DNA from: an uncultured Clostridia bacterium
GTDB lineage: Bacteria > Bacillota > Clostridia > Oscillospirales > Acutalibacteraceae
Assembly (NCBI GenBank): GCA_937898625.1
Contig: CALEJF010000035.1
Span: 1 to 64,000, forward strand
DNA: 64,000 nt
Direction: 5' to 3'
In this document: positions 54,331 through 63,420 of the stretch, in pieces
Numbering within the stretch: the stretch's first letter is position 1
How the letters are laid out: the number at the start of each line of letters is the position of its first letter
Notes under the pieces: generated by a model
Seen by the model: only the letters and a program-made list of their open reading frames with translations
Told to the model about the DNA's origin: nothing
Databases searched by the model: none
Made by a program: the position numbers and the translations under genes

Positions 54331-55067
54331 CAATTCCACTCCTCACTAACATCTGTAAAATCTGAATCTATAAGTTCAACTTGCGTATCTTCACCATCAC
54401 CGATAACTTTAACTTTTTTTGATTTAGTCAATTCAAGAACAGCTAAAAATGTTGCCACAATATCCGACCGAGATTCAGCCTCATCAAAAAGAGATTTCCA
54501 ACGGGTTTTCGTACCCTTTTTGGAAAGTTTTTTAAAAATGCTTGAAATCTTTGAACTGACAGAAACAACTTTTTTAACCACAATTTCACGAAAGGCTTCA
54601 ATTGGTGGTGGCAATAACCTCATTTTTTTGCCTGTTGCTGAAACATATGCATTAAAAAGTTCATCTGCCTCGTGAAGTCGTCTGTATGTCTGGTCAACCT
54701 CAATTTTTTCGGCACCTCTGATGAATGTTGAAAAACCCTCAGTGTTTTCAGCAAGTTTTTCAGCCATCAACTTCATATCACGATACTCTATTAACTCACC
54801 CTGAAGTTCTTGCTTCAACTCCTCTGCTTCGTTATATACAGGAAGAAGAGAAACTGATTTCAAGTAAACTAATCTTGCTGCCATTTCAAGAAATTCAGAT
54901 GCAACATACATATCTTCCTCTTGCATTTGACGAACATAATCAACATACTGCTCAACCAAGGTCACAATGGGGATATCATAAATATTCAATTTATGTTTTG
55001 AAATTAAATGTAAAAGCAAGTCCATTGGACCTTCAAAAACATCTATTTTATATGAAATCTTTTCCAT
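54330..55067 (-). CDS. scpA: Segregation and condensation protein A
   Basis: Kleisin subunit that bridges SMC and ScpB. The 245 residues begin with the typical YKIDVFEGPMDLLLHLISKHKLNIYDIPI region (FEGPMDLLLHLI about 9-20), a helical middle (VASEFLEMAARLVYLKS), a linker, and a C-terminal winged helix (DIVATFLAVLELTKSKKV). ATG start. Directly coupled to scpB, 10 bp after the M50 protease gene. Confidence 0.96.
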   Translation of the reverse strand: MEKISYKIDVFEGPMDLLLHLISKHKLNIYDIPIVTLVEQYVDYVRQMQEEDMYVASEFLEMAARLVYLKSVSLLPVYNEAEELKQELQGELIEYRDMKLMAEKLAENTEGFSTFIRGAEKIEVDQTYRRLHEADELFNAYVSATGKKMRLLPPPIEAFREIVVKKVVSVSSKISSIFKKLSKKGTKTRWKSLFDEAESRSDIVATFLAVLELTKSKKVKVIGDGEDTQVELIDSDFTDVSEEWN

Positions 55068-55077
55068 AAACTATCCT

Positions 55078-55752
55078 TTATAATAATCCAAATGGTAATC
55101 TTGATATATTAGCAAACAAGCTGATAATCAAATTAGAAACAATAGAAAGTGGTTTTGAAAGAACACCAGTTAAAATTAAGAAGAACACAACAATTACAAT
55201 ATATCTTTCATACTGCATAAATTTAAAGTAATACTTTGCAGGTATTAAAAGCTGTAAAATCCTTGAGCCGTCCAATGGTGGAATAGGAAGAAGATTGAAT
55301 ACGGCAAGGTTAACATTAACAACACCTGCAAAATACAAGAAATAATACACTGCAAGAAATAAAAGTGTAGGATTGCTATTATATAGATTTGCAAACAAGG
55401 TTGCTAAAAATATACAAACAAATGCCATAATTAAATTTGAAATTGGACCTGCAATTGCAGTCAATGCCATACCCTTTTTAGGGTCCTTGAAATTTCTTGG
55501 GTTTACATTAACAGGTTTTGCATAACCAAATCCACAAAGAAAAATCATAATTGCACCCATTGGTGAAATATGTGCCATAGGGTTTAATGTCAATCTTCCT
55601 GAGTATCTTGGAGTATTGTCGCCAAGTTTTGTTGCAATCAATGCATGAGCATACTCATGAACAGGCATTGTACAAAAAATTACAAAAAGCCTTGAAAAGA
55701 AAGTAATAATAAGTTCAAGAGGCTCTCCACCTCTTATCAAGTCTAAAATCAT
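55078..55752 (-). CDS. Site-2 protease family (M50) membrane peptidase
   Basis: A 224-residue polytopic protein with zinc motif MPVHEYAHALIATKLGD (HExxH, about 29-45) in a helix and the third-ligand motif FNLLPIPPLDGSRIL (about 157). Helices also at about 60-75, 93-120, 130-155 and 185-215. M50B enzymes of this short type (YwhC/YdiL-like) cut membrane proteins; targets unknown. Adjacent scpA is a frequent neighbour in Firmicutes. ATG start, SD GAAAGATTGG weak. Confidence 0.9.
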   Translation of the reverse strand: MILDLIRGGEPLELIITFFSRLFVIFCTMPVHEYAHALIATKLGDNTPRYSGRLTLNPMAHISPMGAIMIFLCGFGYAKPVNVNPRNFKDPKKGMALTAIAGPISNLIMAFVCIFLATLFANLYNSNPTLLFLAVYYFLYFAGVVNVNLAVFNLLPIPPLDGSRILQLLIPAKYYFKFMQYERYIVIVVFFLILTGVLSKPLSIVSNLIISLFANISRLPFGLL

Positions 55753-55781
55753 AATTTTTCCAATCTTTCTCTAAAATAATA

Positions 55782-56612
55782 TTATATTCTAAATGTCACG
55801 ATTCTGTCAATATTATTGAAATCAAAAATAACACTATTTTCTTTGAAATAACCATTAAAAATATCAATTATATCACTGCTTTGATTATCGCCACATTCAA
55901 ATGCCATAAAGCCGTTTTCTTTAACTTTACCTGACCATTTTTCAGCTAAACATCTGTAAAAATCCAGTCCATCGTTGCCTCCGTCCAAGGCAGAAATCGG
56001 CTCTGATAAAACTTCTTTTTGCAATTCTTTAATTTCAGTTGAAGGAATATATGGTGGATTAGATAGTATAATATCAGCTGAAGGAAGTTTAGATAAATCA
56101 ATCGTGAATAAATCATCATTAATAAGGTTTACATTTTTTAAGTTGAGGTTTTTTGCATTAAGTTTAAGATATTCAAATGCAGTTTTTTCTTTTTCTAACA
56201 AGTAAACAGTAGCATCAGAAATATGTTTTGCAACAGTCAATCCAATGCACCCTGTACCTGAACACAAGTCAAAAACAATTGAATTATCAATATTTTTTAA
56301 TTTTTCTATTGCATAATCAACAAGCAATTCTGTTTCGGGCCTAGGTATAAGAACTCCTTTTCCCACGGAAAATGTCAGGTCATAAAAATCCCAGTTACCT
56401 AAAATATACTGTAACGGTTCCCCTGCTTTTCGCCTTTCAATAACACTATTAACAAGTGAAACATCATCTTCTGAAGCAATTTTATCAATGTAATATATCT
56501 TTTCTCTTTTAACTTTAAGAATATCTTCAAAAATGCACTGAGCTTCAAAATCGCCACAATCGCCGAAGGATAATTGATTACTGCAATAAGTAAATAATTC
56601 CTTTAATGTCAT
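55782..56612 (-). CDS. prmC: Release factor glutamine methyltransferase PrmC
   Basis: Methylates the GGQ glutamine of release factors RF1/RF2. The 276 residues have an N-terminal helical domain (about 1-75), the SAM loop VFDLCSGTGCIGLTVA (about 110) and the catalytic ILSNPPYIPSTEI (NPPY, about 185). Its ATG overlaps the YqhQ stop (ATGA). prfA, the common partner, is not in the window; yqhQ-prmC order is typical. Confidence 0.95.
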   Translation of the reverse strand: MTLKELFTYCSNQLSFGDCGDFEAQCIFEDILKVKREKIYYIDKIASEDDVSLVNSVIERRKAGEPLQYILGNWDFYDLTFSVGKGVLIPRPETELLVDYAIEKLKNIDNSIVFDLCSGTGCIGLTVAKHISDATVYLLEKEKTAFEYLKLNAKNLNLKNVNLINDDLFTIDLSKLPSADIILSNPPYIPSTEIKELQKEVLSEPISALDGGNDGLDFYRCLAEKWSGKVKENGFMAFECGDNQSSDIIDIFNGYFKENSVIFDFNNIDRIVTFRI

Positions 56613-57586
56613 TTAATCATATCATCCTCTGGGTTATCTGTAATTACTGCTTTCATTGACTCAATAGCAACTTCAATAATATCATCCGTAGGTTCTACAG
56701 TAGTAATTCTCTGCATTAAAAGACCCGGATATGAAAGGACTTTGACAATAAAATTATCATGTTTACCGGCAAATTTAATAAATTCATATCCTAACCCCAT
56801 TATAAGAGGTAAAATAGCAATTTTAATAATCATCCAGAGTAATTTGTTTATTGTTGCCAAGGCAGGAAAAACAAGAACAAGAGAAAAAGAAACAATCATA
56901 CTTAAAATAAGCATAACAAACATAAAAGCTGTTCCACATCTTGGATGTAATCGAGACATTTTTCTTACATTCTCCACAGTCAATTCAAGTCCGTTTTCGT
57001 AACAGAAAATAGTTTTATGTTCAGCGCCGTGATACATAAACACTCGTCTAATCATAGACATTCTTGAAACTGCAATCATATAGAGGATAAAAATAATTAT
57101 TCTTAATATGCCCTCGAACAAAGAATGATATTTTGAAATATCCACAGTTGTTAAAATGTATTTATCAAATAAATCCACAACCTCAATTGGCACATAAAGA
57201 AATATCAGCATAGCTAAAAGGACACCGATTACTGACGCAATTGTTGTGACTATTGTTGTCATTTTCTCGCTTAAATGTTCAGAAAGCCATTTGTCGAGTT
57301 TGGACATATCCTCTTCTTTTTCTTCTTCAGTCAATGCCTTATCTGCTGATTTCATAAGATACTTATACCCTGTTATCATTGATTCGGCAAAACCAACTAT
57401 TCCACGAATAATAGGCAATCCAAGCACTTTATGTTTTTTGCTTATTGGAACAAACTCTTCCATTTCAGTATCAATTGTACCATCAGGGAGACGCACGGAC
57501 ATAGCAGTTCCTTTTGGTCCCCTCATCATTATTCCTTCAATTAGTGCTTGTCCGCCGATTGATGTTTTGTGTTGTTTACTACTCAA
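56609..57586 (-). CDS. yqhQ: YqhQ-like DUF1385 membrane protein
   Basis: A 325-residue polytopic membrane protein with the DUF1385 start TSIGGQALIEGIMMRGP, the MYHGAEHKTIFCYENGLELT motif region (YHGAEHKTIFCYEN about 205) and PRCGTAFMFVMLILS (about 230). About five helices. Role unknown; often next to prmC or prfA. I chose TTG 57586 because AAGGAG is about 9 bases upstream and conserved residues begin there; the longer frame runs into the sensor kinase gene. Confidence 0.92.
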   Translation of the reverse strand: MSSKQHKTSIGGQALIEGIMMRGPKGTAMSVRLPDGTIDTEMEEFVPISKKHKVLGLPIIRGIVGFAESMITGYKYLMKSADKALTEEEKEEDMSKLDKWLSEHLSEKMTTIVTTIASVIGVLLAMLIFLYVPIEVVDLFDKYILTTVDISKYHSLFEGILRIIIFILYMIAVSRMSMIRRVFMYHGAEHKTIFCYENGLELTVENVRKMSRLHPRCGTAFMFVMLILSMIVSFSLVLVFPALATINKLLWMIIKIAILPLIMGLGYEFIKFAGKHDNFIVKVLSYPGLLMQRITTVEPTDDIIEVAIESMKAVITDNPEDDMIK

Positions 57587-57599
57587 ATTAATTATCTCC

Positions 57600-59003
57600 T
57601 TATTTTCTTCTTGGTAAGGATATTGTAACTGTTGTACCCTGACCAAGTTCACTTTCAATTTTTAATTCACCATTATGTAGCTTAATAATTTCCTCGGTAA
57701 CAGCAAGACCAATACCACTGCCACGAACGCTATTATTTGCCTTATAGAATTTTTCTCTTACTTTAGGAAGGTCGTTTTTTGATATACCACACCCATCGTC
57801 AGATATGATAATATTAACATTCTTATTATCAACCTTTAATGAAACCTTAACGGTTCCACCCTTTTTATTATACTTGAAACTATTATCAATTATATTTACA
57901 AAAGACTGTTTAAGTCTGTTTTTATCACCATATATAATTATGCCATTTTTAGGAATATCAGTTTGTAGCGTTATGCTTTCCCTCTCTGAACGACTTCCAA
58001 ACACCTCAAGGACTTCTGAAAGTTCCTTAACAATATCCATCTGAGATGATTTTAGCGATAATTTTCCACTTTCCATACGAGAGAAATCAAGTAATTCCTC
58101 AACCATATCCGTTAATCGTTCTGACTCATTAACAATAACATCCAAACCTTTATTCAAAAGCACCTCGTCGTTTTGGGTTTCTTTAATTGTTTCTCCCCAA
58201 CCCTTTATTGCTGTTAAAGGAGTACGAAGTTCATGAGAAACAGTCGATATAAACTCATTTTTCATTCTTTCAGCTTCGCCAATTTCAAAAGCCATATTAT
58301 TTATAGTTTCGCAAAGCTGTCCAATTTCATCATCGTACTTATGTTTTTCAATAGAAACATTAAAGTCGCCCTTTGCTATACGAGAAGCTGTTTCATTGAT
58401 TTTTCTAACAGGATTAATGATTGAATTTATAAAGAACAAACCTGATGTAACAACAATTGCTATAATCAATATCATTACAAAAGCAATTATCAACCAAATT
58501 AAAACTATTTGTCTATCAATATCCTCAAGTGAAATAATGTATCTTAATGCACCTGAAATTGATTGGTCACTGCTTGGTAAAATGTATGTCAGTGACATAA
58601 TTTTTTCACCATTCTGCATTTTACCAATCCACTCGCCCTTATTATCAGAGGAAGCTTTAGCATAGTCAAAGTCAGGATATGATTCATTTTCAACAGAAAA
58701 TCCCGTTGATGATACAACCACATTCCCGTTTTTATCTATCACCCAAACTTCCATAACATTTTTGTCGGAAAAATCATCAACAAATCGCTTTGCCATTTTA
58801 TTAAAGGTTTCGTCACTAACGGGAGAAGCAGAATTAAAATGCGACATAACAAGGGATGTGGCTCGGGAGTTCAATGTAACTCTTACGGAATTATAATACT
58901 GATTTTTCAACATTATACCAGCCGATATGCCAACTATTAAAATGACTGAAACAGTACTTGCAAGAACGGTGACAACCCAACGCTTAACTATACTATTTTT
59001 CAT
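57600..59003 (-). CDS. Sensor histidine kinase with HAMP domain
   Basis: A 467-residue membrane kinase: helix 1 (about 9-32), an outer sensor part (about 33-165; VWVIDKNGNVVVSS is Cache/PAS-like), helix 2 (about 167-190), HAMP (about 190-242), the phospho-acceptor STVSHELRTPLTAIKGW (His about 252), and ATPase boxes NIIDNSFKYN (N), SDDGCGISK (G1), GSGIGLAV (G2). It resembles PhoR/WalK/ResE types. Paired with the response regulator 24 bp upstream. Signal unknown; the secreted repeat protein before the pair is a candidate partner. Confidence 0.93.
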   Translation of the reverse strand: MKNSIVKRWVVTVLASTVSVILIVGISAGIMLKNQYYNSVRVTLNSRATSLVMSHFNSASPVSDETFNKMAKRFVDDFSDKNVMEVWVIDKNGNVVVSSTGFSVENESYPDFDYAKASSDNKGEWIGKMQNGEKIMSLTYILPSSDQSISGALRYIISLEDIDRQIVLIWLIIAFVMILIIAIVVTSGLFFINSIINPVRKINETASRIAKGDFNVSIEKHKYDDEIGQLCETINNMAFEIGEAERMKNEFISTVSHELRTPLTAIKGWGETIKETQNDEVLLNKGLDVIVNESERLTDMVEELLDFSRMESGKLSLKSSQMDIVKELSEVLEVFGSRSERESITLQTDIPKNGIIIYGDKNRLKQSFVNIIDNSFKYNKKGGTVKVSLKVDNKNVNIIISDDGCGISKNDLPKVREKFYKANNSVRGSGIGLAVTEEIIKLHNGELKIESELGQGTTVTISLPRRK

Positions 59004-59027
59004 CGAGTTATGTCACCTCCCTTTAAA

Positions 59028-59732
59028 TTAGACAATCCACTTGTATCCCATACCCCAGACTGTTGTAAGATGTTTTGGTTGGGATGGTTCTTCTTCCACC
59101 TTATTTCTCAATCGATGAATATTTACATCAACTACTTTTTCATCTCCAAAATAGGAATCACCCCATACAAACTTTAAAATATCAGTTCTGTCAAGTGCAA
59201 CATTAGGATTTGTGAAAAAGTATTCAATAATGGAAAACTCCATTTGTGTTAAATCAATATTAACTCCGTTTTTTGTCAATGTATGACTTCTCAAATCAAG
59301 AATAAACTCATTGAGGGCAATAATATTATCATTATTCTTTTTGTTATCATTTTCTATTGTCAATGAAACTCGTCTGTAAACAGCATCTATTCTTGCCATA
59401 AGTTCAGATGGAGAAAAAGGCTTTGTAACATAGTCATCAGCACCTACCATCAAACCTGTAACCTTATCCATCTCTTGAGTCCTTGCAGTCAACATAATAA
59501 TACCTATACGCTTGCTTTTATCACGGATGTATTTACATACTTCAAGGCCATCAACAAATGGCATCATTATATCAAGGATGACAATATCAATTTTATCGCT
59601 ATTCTCATCAAATTTTTTAATTGCTTCTTCACCATTGGCTGCTTCTAAAACTTCATAACCATTACGACGAAGATTTATTACAACAAAATCTCTGATGGAT
59701 GCTTCATCTTCAGCAATGAGTACATATTTCAT
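59028..59732 (-). CDS. OmpR/PhoB-family response regulator
   Basis: A 234-residue transcription factor: receiver domain (about 1-120) with acidic pocket AEDEAS, phospho-aspartate in IVILDIMMPFVDG (about 53), TARTQEMDK and Lys in DDYVTKPFSPSEL (about 103); then a winged helix (about 135-233; DRTDILKFVWGDSYFGDEKVVDVNIHRLRNKV in pieces DILKFVWGD, VVDVNIHRLRNK). ATG 59732 with AGGTGATA; an upstream GTG lies in that site. Directly before its kinase. Confidence 0.94.
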   Translation of the reverse strand: MKYVLIAEDEASIRDFVVINLRRNGYEVLEAANGEEAIKKFDENSDKIDIVILDIMMPFVDGLEVCKYIRDKSKRIGIIMLTARTQEMDKVTGLMVGADDYVTKPFSPSELMARIDAVYRRVSLTIENDNKKNNDNIIALNEFILDLRSHTLTKNGVNIDLTQMEFSIIEYFFTNPNVALDRTDILKFVWGDSYFGDEKVVDVNIHRLRNKVEEEPSQPKHLTTVWGMGYKWIV

Positions 59733-59741
59733 AAATATCAC

Positions 59742-61115
59742 CTATTTATAAACTATAAAATTTTCATTTAAGTATTTTTCAAAGTCATTTTCACTATCAT
59801 TATCAAAGAATTTATACGCGTATATATGAGATGTATTTTCTTTTAACTTTGTATATCCAAAAGTATCTTCTGACCATTCAGGAACAGAAAATGCTCGTAA
59901 TGAAAAAATCTCATCATGTAGAGTTCCATCTTCATTTATATAGTAAAAGGTCAATGTTGAATTATTATAATCATAAACAGCAGTTATTGTATTTATCCAG
60001 GATTCATCAACAATTAATAAATACTCAAAAGAACTATTTAAAACACATTTTTTGTCAGGTGAAAGACCTGAACTATTAAACTCATTCCACACTGTAAGAT
60101 TTAAAGGTGTTCTATCATCAGACCCTTTTGAAATGCGTTCAGCATATGGAAATTCTTCTAAAGTTGGAATTTCAATTAAACCATCCATATCAAAATCCAG
60201 TGAAAAAATTTTAGAATCCCTTAGTGTGCTTGGCTGTATGGAATGATTTTGTTCGTATAAGGGTAATGATAAACTAAAGTCCTTGTGATTTATACTAACT
60301 ATTTCAGTAATAATACCTCGCTCACTGATAGCACCATCTATAAAAATTCGCGTAAATTCATTATCGTTTTCCTTATATAAATCAGTTGCAATATTATAAA
60401 TTTCCAACATTCCTGTTAAAGAAAACCTTTGCTCCTGTGCTACAGAATAATCCTCATTAAAACTTAGTATTCTTCCGGTTGTATTTTTCTCTTGACCTGA
60501 AAGACTGATATCAATGAAAAAGAAATCGTCACAATTATCATTATTAAAATCAGAAATATACAAATCAGAATATAATTCTGTCTTTAAAAGCATTGTAGAT
60601 ACATTATCAAAGCTGTAAACAGAAAGAATGTGATTACCAAATGATGTAAATTCAGTTGAGTTTACAGATTCAATTTGCTCTGTTGCTTTAAAACTCAATA
60701 GAATTTCATAATTCCTGTCCCCATTAATATCAGCAAAATTTATTTCATAAAAATCTTCATTTAAACCTTTTATTTTTGAAATAAAAGACCAGTCGTCGTT
60801 TTCCATCTTAAAGATACTGACACATGCTAAGTTATCTTCCGATAAATCTGAGTAAAAAACAAAAGCTTCATCTATGTTGTCATTATTCATATCGAAAAAC
60901 AGATATGACGATGTATAATTGCCACTTAATGGATTTTTCATAACAATTCCATCGCTATCTGAAACTGTTTTTTCAAACGCCTGTTGCAGGAGCCTATTTT
61001 CACCACTTAATTTTGGTGGACGCATTAGGCTTTCAATTGATGTGATATTATGTAATCCAATAGTAAGTGACAGACAAATTATAATTACACCCATTATTAC
61101 TGCAATTTTTTTCAT
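59742..61115 (-). CDS. Secreted FG-GAP/VCBS-like repeat protein
   Basis: A 457-residue exported protein, with an N-terminal membrane anchor or uncleaved signal (about 4-24). Four to five calcium-loop-like repeats are visible: DMNNDNIDEAF (about 74), DINGDRNYEIL (about 128), DFNNDNCDDFF (about 188) and DFDMDGLIEIP (about 308), as in FG-GAP/VCBS beta-propellers. No catalytic motif. It lies 9 bp before the response regulator and 24 bp after cdaR on the same strand, so it is probably made together with them and may sense or present an outside signal. Function unknown. Confidence 0.72.
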   Translation of the reverse strand: MKKIAVIMGVIIICLSLTIGLHNITSIESLMRPPKLSGENRLLQQAFEKTVSDSDGIVMKNPLSGNYTSSYLFFDMNNDNIDEAFVFYSDLSEDNLACVSIFKMENDDWSFISKIKGLNEDFYEINFADINGDRNYEILLSFKATEQIESVNSTEFTSFGNHILSVYSFDNVSTMLLKTELYSDLYISDFNNDNCDDFFFIDISLSGQEKNTTGRILSFNEDYSVAQEQRFSLTGMLEIYNIATDLYKENDNEFTRIFIDGAISERGIITEIVSINHKDFSLSLPLYEQNHSIQPSTLRDSKIFSLDFDMDGLIEIPTLEEFPYAERISKGSDDRTPLNLTVWNEFNSSGLSPDKKCVLNSSFEYLLIVDESWINTITAVYDYNNSTLTFYYINEDGTLHDEIFSLRAFSVPEWSEDTFGYTKLKENTSHIYAYKFFDNDSENDFEKYLNENFIVYK

Positions 61116-61139
61116 AGTCTGTCACCACCTAATTTTAGA

Positions 61140-62441
61140 TTATTTTTCTTCCACTTTAACGCTGATGCTACAATCACCAACAGCCCAACACTGCTTATTG
61201 GCAGGAACAACAACTCTACCTTTAAGTGCTTTTGTGCTTGTTGTAACATCTTGTTCTGTTGTATCTACAACTATGTAAAATTCACTGTCAGAAATACTGG
61301 AAAGTGCTTCTTCAGAACCAACAACAGTAATTTCTATTCCCGATGTAGCAAGAGAGGAAATTTCAAAGAAATTTAAGTTATTCTTTACTGAAATATTTGA
61401 AGCCGGAACTGTAAATTTTTTGGTTGTCATTTTTGATGCGTCAATTGAAACAGTAAATGTATCTACTTTTTCATCATCTAAATATGCAAATGACTTTGAT
61501 TCGTTAGCCTTGATTTTATAAGTATTCTTCTTGTTATAAATATCTGCAAAATCAATTGTATCAACAACAAAATACTCCATTGAATCAACTAAATCAACAG
61601 GAATTGCCGCTGTAACTTTAGAAGGTGAAATGCTGTATTCAATATGACTATTACTGTAATACGAAGGCGTATTTTTAAATTCCACAGCAGTAGGTAAAGT
61701 GACAATTTTCAAAACAGGAAGTGTAATACTTACACTATCGTCACTAAAATCTAACAATGATGAATCAACAACTGTTTTATCCTTTGATAATAAAACAATA
61801 CTAGCCTGTTTTGTTGTGTTTTTGGTCAGCATCTCATCAATCGAGATATTTGCATTTAGTGTATTTATCTGATTAATTATGGTTGTAGGTCCACTAACTT
61901 TTATTCTGTCAACAGATGGTACAATGTCACCTAATTTGTGGTTATCAGGAACAAATTTCGTTAATGAAGAATCAATGTTGACATTTATAGGCAATTCTAT
62001 TTCTTTACGCCAGTCAAAGAAAACTTCAATTTCACTCTCTGAGTAGGATGTTATAGTAAAATCTGAATTTTCCTCCTTAGGTTTTACTATAAGTTTCAGT
62101 AGTTTTTTTCCACTACTGTCAGCATCACTTGTGTTAGCTGAAACAGAAAAATCTTCAGCAGTTAATGATGAAACTATGTATTTTTTTCCCGTTACTGTTA
62201 TATCAACTGTAAAATCAGATGAACCAAAAATCTCTAAACCTAATTTTTCAGGCACACTGTTTTCATACTTTATTGCAACAGGTACATCTGTAATTACCTT
62301 TTGAATTTCGGGGCTTTGTTCAATAGCAACCCACATCCAAAGAATAAAAGCTATAACAAATGAGAATATCAGAAGAAATCTATTATTATTTATAAGAGAG
62401 GAAAAAGTGTATTTTATATTACCTTTATTTTGCTTGTTCAT
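61140..62441 (-). CDS. cdaR: YbbR-domain regulator of CdaA (CdaR)
   Basis: A 433-residue protein anchored by an N-terminal helix (about 22-40; LLIFSFVIAFILWMWVAI) with a series of YbbR repeats outside the membrane (about 45-125, 135-215, 225-310, 320-410), each a short beta module. CdaR modulates the diadenylate cyclase CdaA. The gene overlaps the end of cdaA by 17 bp, giving tight coupling. glmM, usually third in this operon, does not follow. Confidence 0.93.
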   Translation of the reverse strand: MNKQNKGNIKYTFSSLINNNRFLLIFSFVIAFILWMWVAIEQSPEIQKVITDVPVAIKYENSVPEKLGLEIFGSSDFTVDITVTGKKYIVSSLTAEDFSVSANTSDADSSGKKLLKLIVKPKEENSDFTITSYSESEIEVFFDWRKEIELPINVNIDSSLTKFVPDNHKLGDIVPSVDRIKVSGPTTIINQINTLNANISIDEMLTKNTTKQASIVLLSKDKTVVDSSLLDFSDDSVSITLPVLKIVTLPTAVEFKNTPSYYSNSHIEYSISPSKVTAAIPVDLVDSMEYFVVDTIDFADIYNKKNTYKIKANESKSFAYLDDEKVDTFTVSIDASKMTTKKFTVPASNISVKNNLNFFEISSLATSGIEITVVGSEEALSSISDSEFYIVVDTTEQDVTTSTKALKGRVVVPANKQCWAVGDCSISVKVEEK

Positions 62442-63309
62442 TCGTATTACCTCGTCTTAATTTAAGTTTTCTGTTATCCTTGTTAATGTTTTTTATTAAT
62501 TCCTTAGATAAAATCTCACGCAAATCACCATCAGAAATACCACGAGTTAAATTTCCTCGTTTAGCTACAGAAATAGCACCCGTTTCCTCTGAAACAATTA
62601 CTACAACGGCATCACTAGACTCGCTAATACCAATTGCAGCACGATGTCTTGTCCCAAGGTCACTGCTGATTCCCTGATGACTTGTCAAAGGAAGAATGCA
62701 TCCGGCAGACACAACCCTTCCATCTTTAATTATTACAGCACCATCATGCATAGGTGCTTTTGGAAAGAAAATATTACATATCATTTCAGGTGTTACAATT
62801 GCATCAATCATTGTACCTGTTTTTGCAATTTCACCAAGTTTTGTATCTCTTTCAAAAACTATAAGAGAGCCAATCTTTTTATCATGCATTTCTGCACATG
62901 CTTTACAAACAGCATTAATTGTCTTTTGAACTTTCTCTTGTTCTTCTGCTTCATCACGGTTTTTAAAATTTAAAAGATTGAAGTTTGAAACAGAACTTCT
63001 TCCAACACTTTCAAGAGCATGTCGTATTTCAGGTGAGAATATAATTACAAGAACAATAAATAAGTTGCCAAAAACAAGACTCAAAATGTACTTACTTGTT
63101 TCCATATCAAAAAGTGAAACGAAGAAATATGCTACAAAAAGTAAAAACACACCTTTTGCTAACTGTATCGCCCTTGTATCTCGAATTAATTTAATCAAAC
63201 CATATATAACAAAGGCAACAAGTATAACATCAAGCAAATCACCTAAAGAACTAAAGGAGGTTATCGCTCGTTTGATTTGTTCAAAACGTTCACCAAAATT
63301 TTCAAACAT
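62425..63309 (-). CDS. cdaA: Diadenylate cyclase CdaA
   Basis: Makes c-di-AMP from two ATP, a second messenger for potassium, osmolytes and wall stress. The 294 residues have three N-terminal helices (about 20-85) and a DisA_N/DAC domain (about 100-265) with the DGA motif MHDGAVIIKDGRV (about 190) and RHR motif LGTRHRAAIGIS (about 222), followed by SEETGAISVA. ATG start; the site GAGAGTGAGAAG precedes it. First gene of the cdaA-cdaR-repeat protein-two-component run. Confidence 0.97.
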   Translation of the reverse strand: MFENFGERFEQIKRAITSFSSLGDLLDVILVAFVIYGLIKLIRDTRAIQLAKGVFLLFVAYFFVSLFDMETSKYILSLVFGNLFIVLVIIFSPEIRHALESVGRSSVSNFNLLNFKNRDEAEEQEKVQKTINAVCKACAEMHDKKIGSLIVFERDTKLGEIAKTGTMIDAIVTPEMICNIFFPKAPMHDGAVIIKDGRVVSAGCILPLTSHQGISSDLGTRHRAAIGISESSDAVVVIVSEETGAISVAKRGNLTRGISDGDLREILSKELIKNINKDNRKLKLRRGNTNEQAK

Positions 63310-63335
63310 AATCTTCTCACTCTCTTCACAAAAAA

Positions 63336-63408
63336 TACAATATATTGCAAAATATCCGTTTATTTAATAATCATTAAATACGGATATACATATTCACAAT
63401 ATATTGTA
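63336..63408. repeat. Two palindromic A+T repeats around a hairpin
   Basis: TACAATATATTGCA (63336-63349) and CACAATATATTGTA (63395-63408) share the self-complementary core ACAATATATTG and flank the hairpin at 63352-63387. One copy is 27 bp before cdaA. They could be operator sites or part of a larger stem; function unknown. Confidence 0.4.
63352..63387 (-). terminator. Terminator after the cysteine desulfurase-like gene
   Basis: ATATCCG..ATTTAAT (63352-63368) pairs with ATTAAATACGGATAT (63373-63387), 15 bp with a 2-nt bulge; TTTT follows on the minus strand. It separates the desulfurase-like gene from cdaA. Confidence 0.7.
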
Positions 63409-63420
63409 TCACAAGTATTT

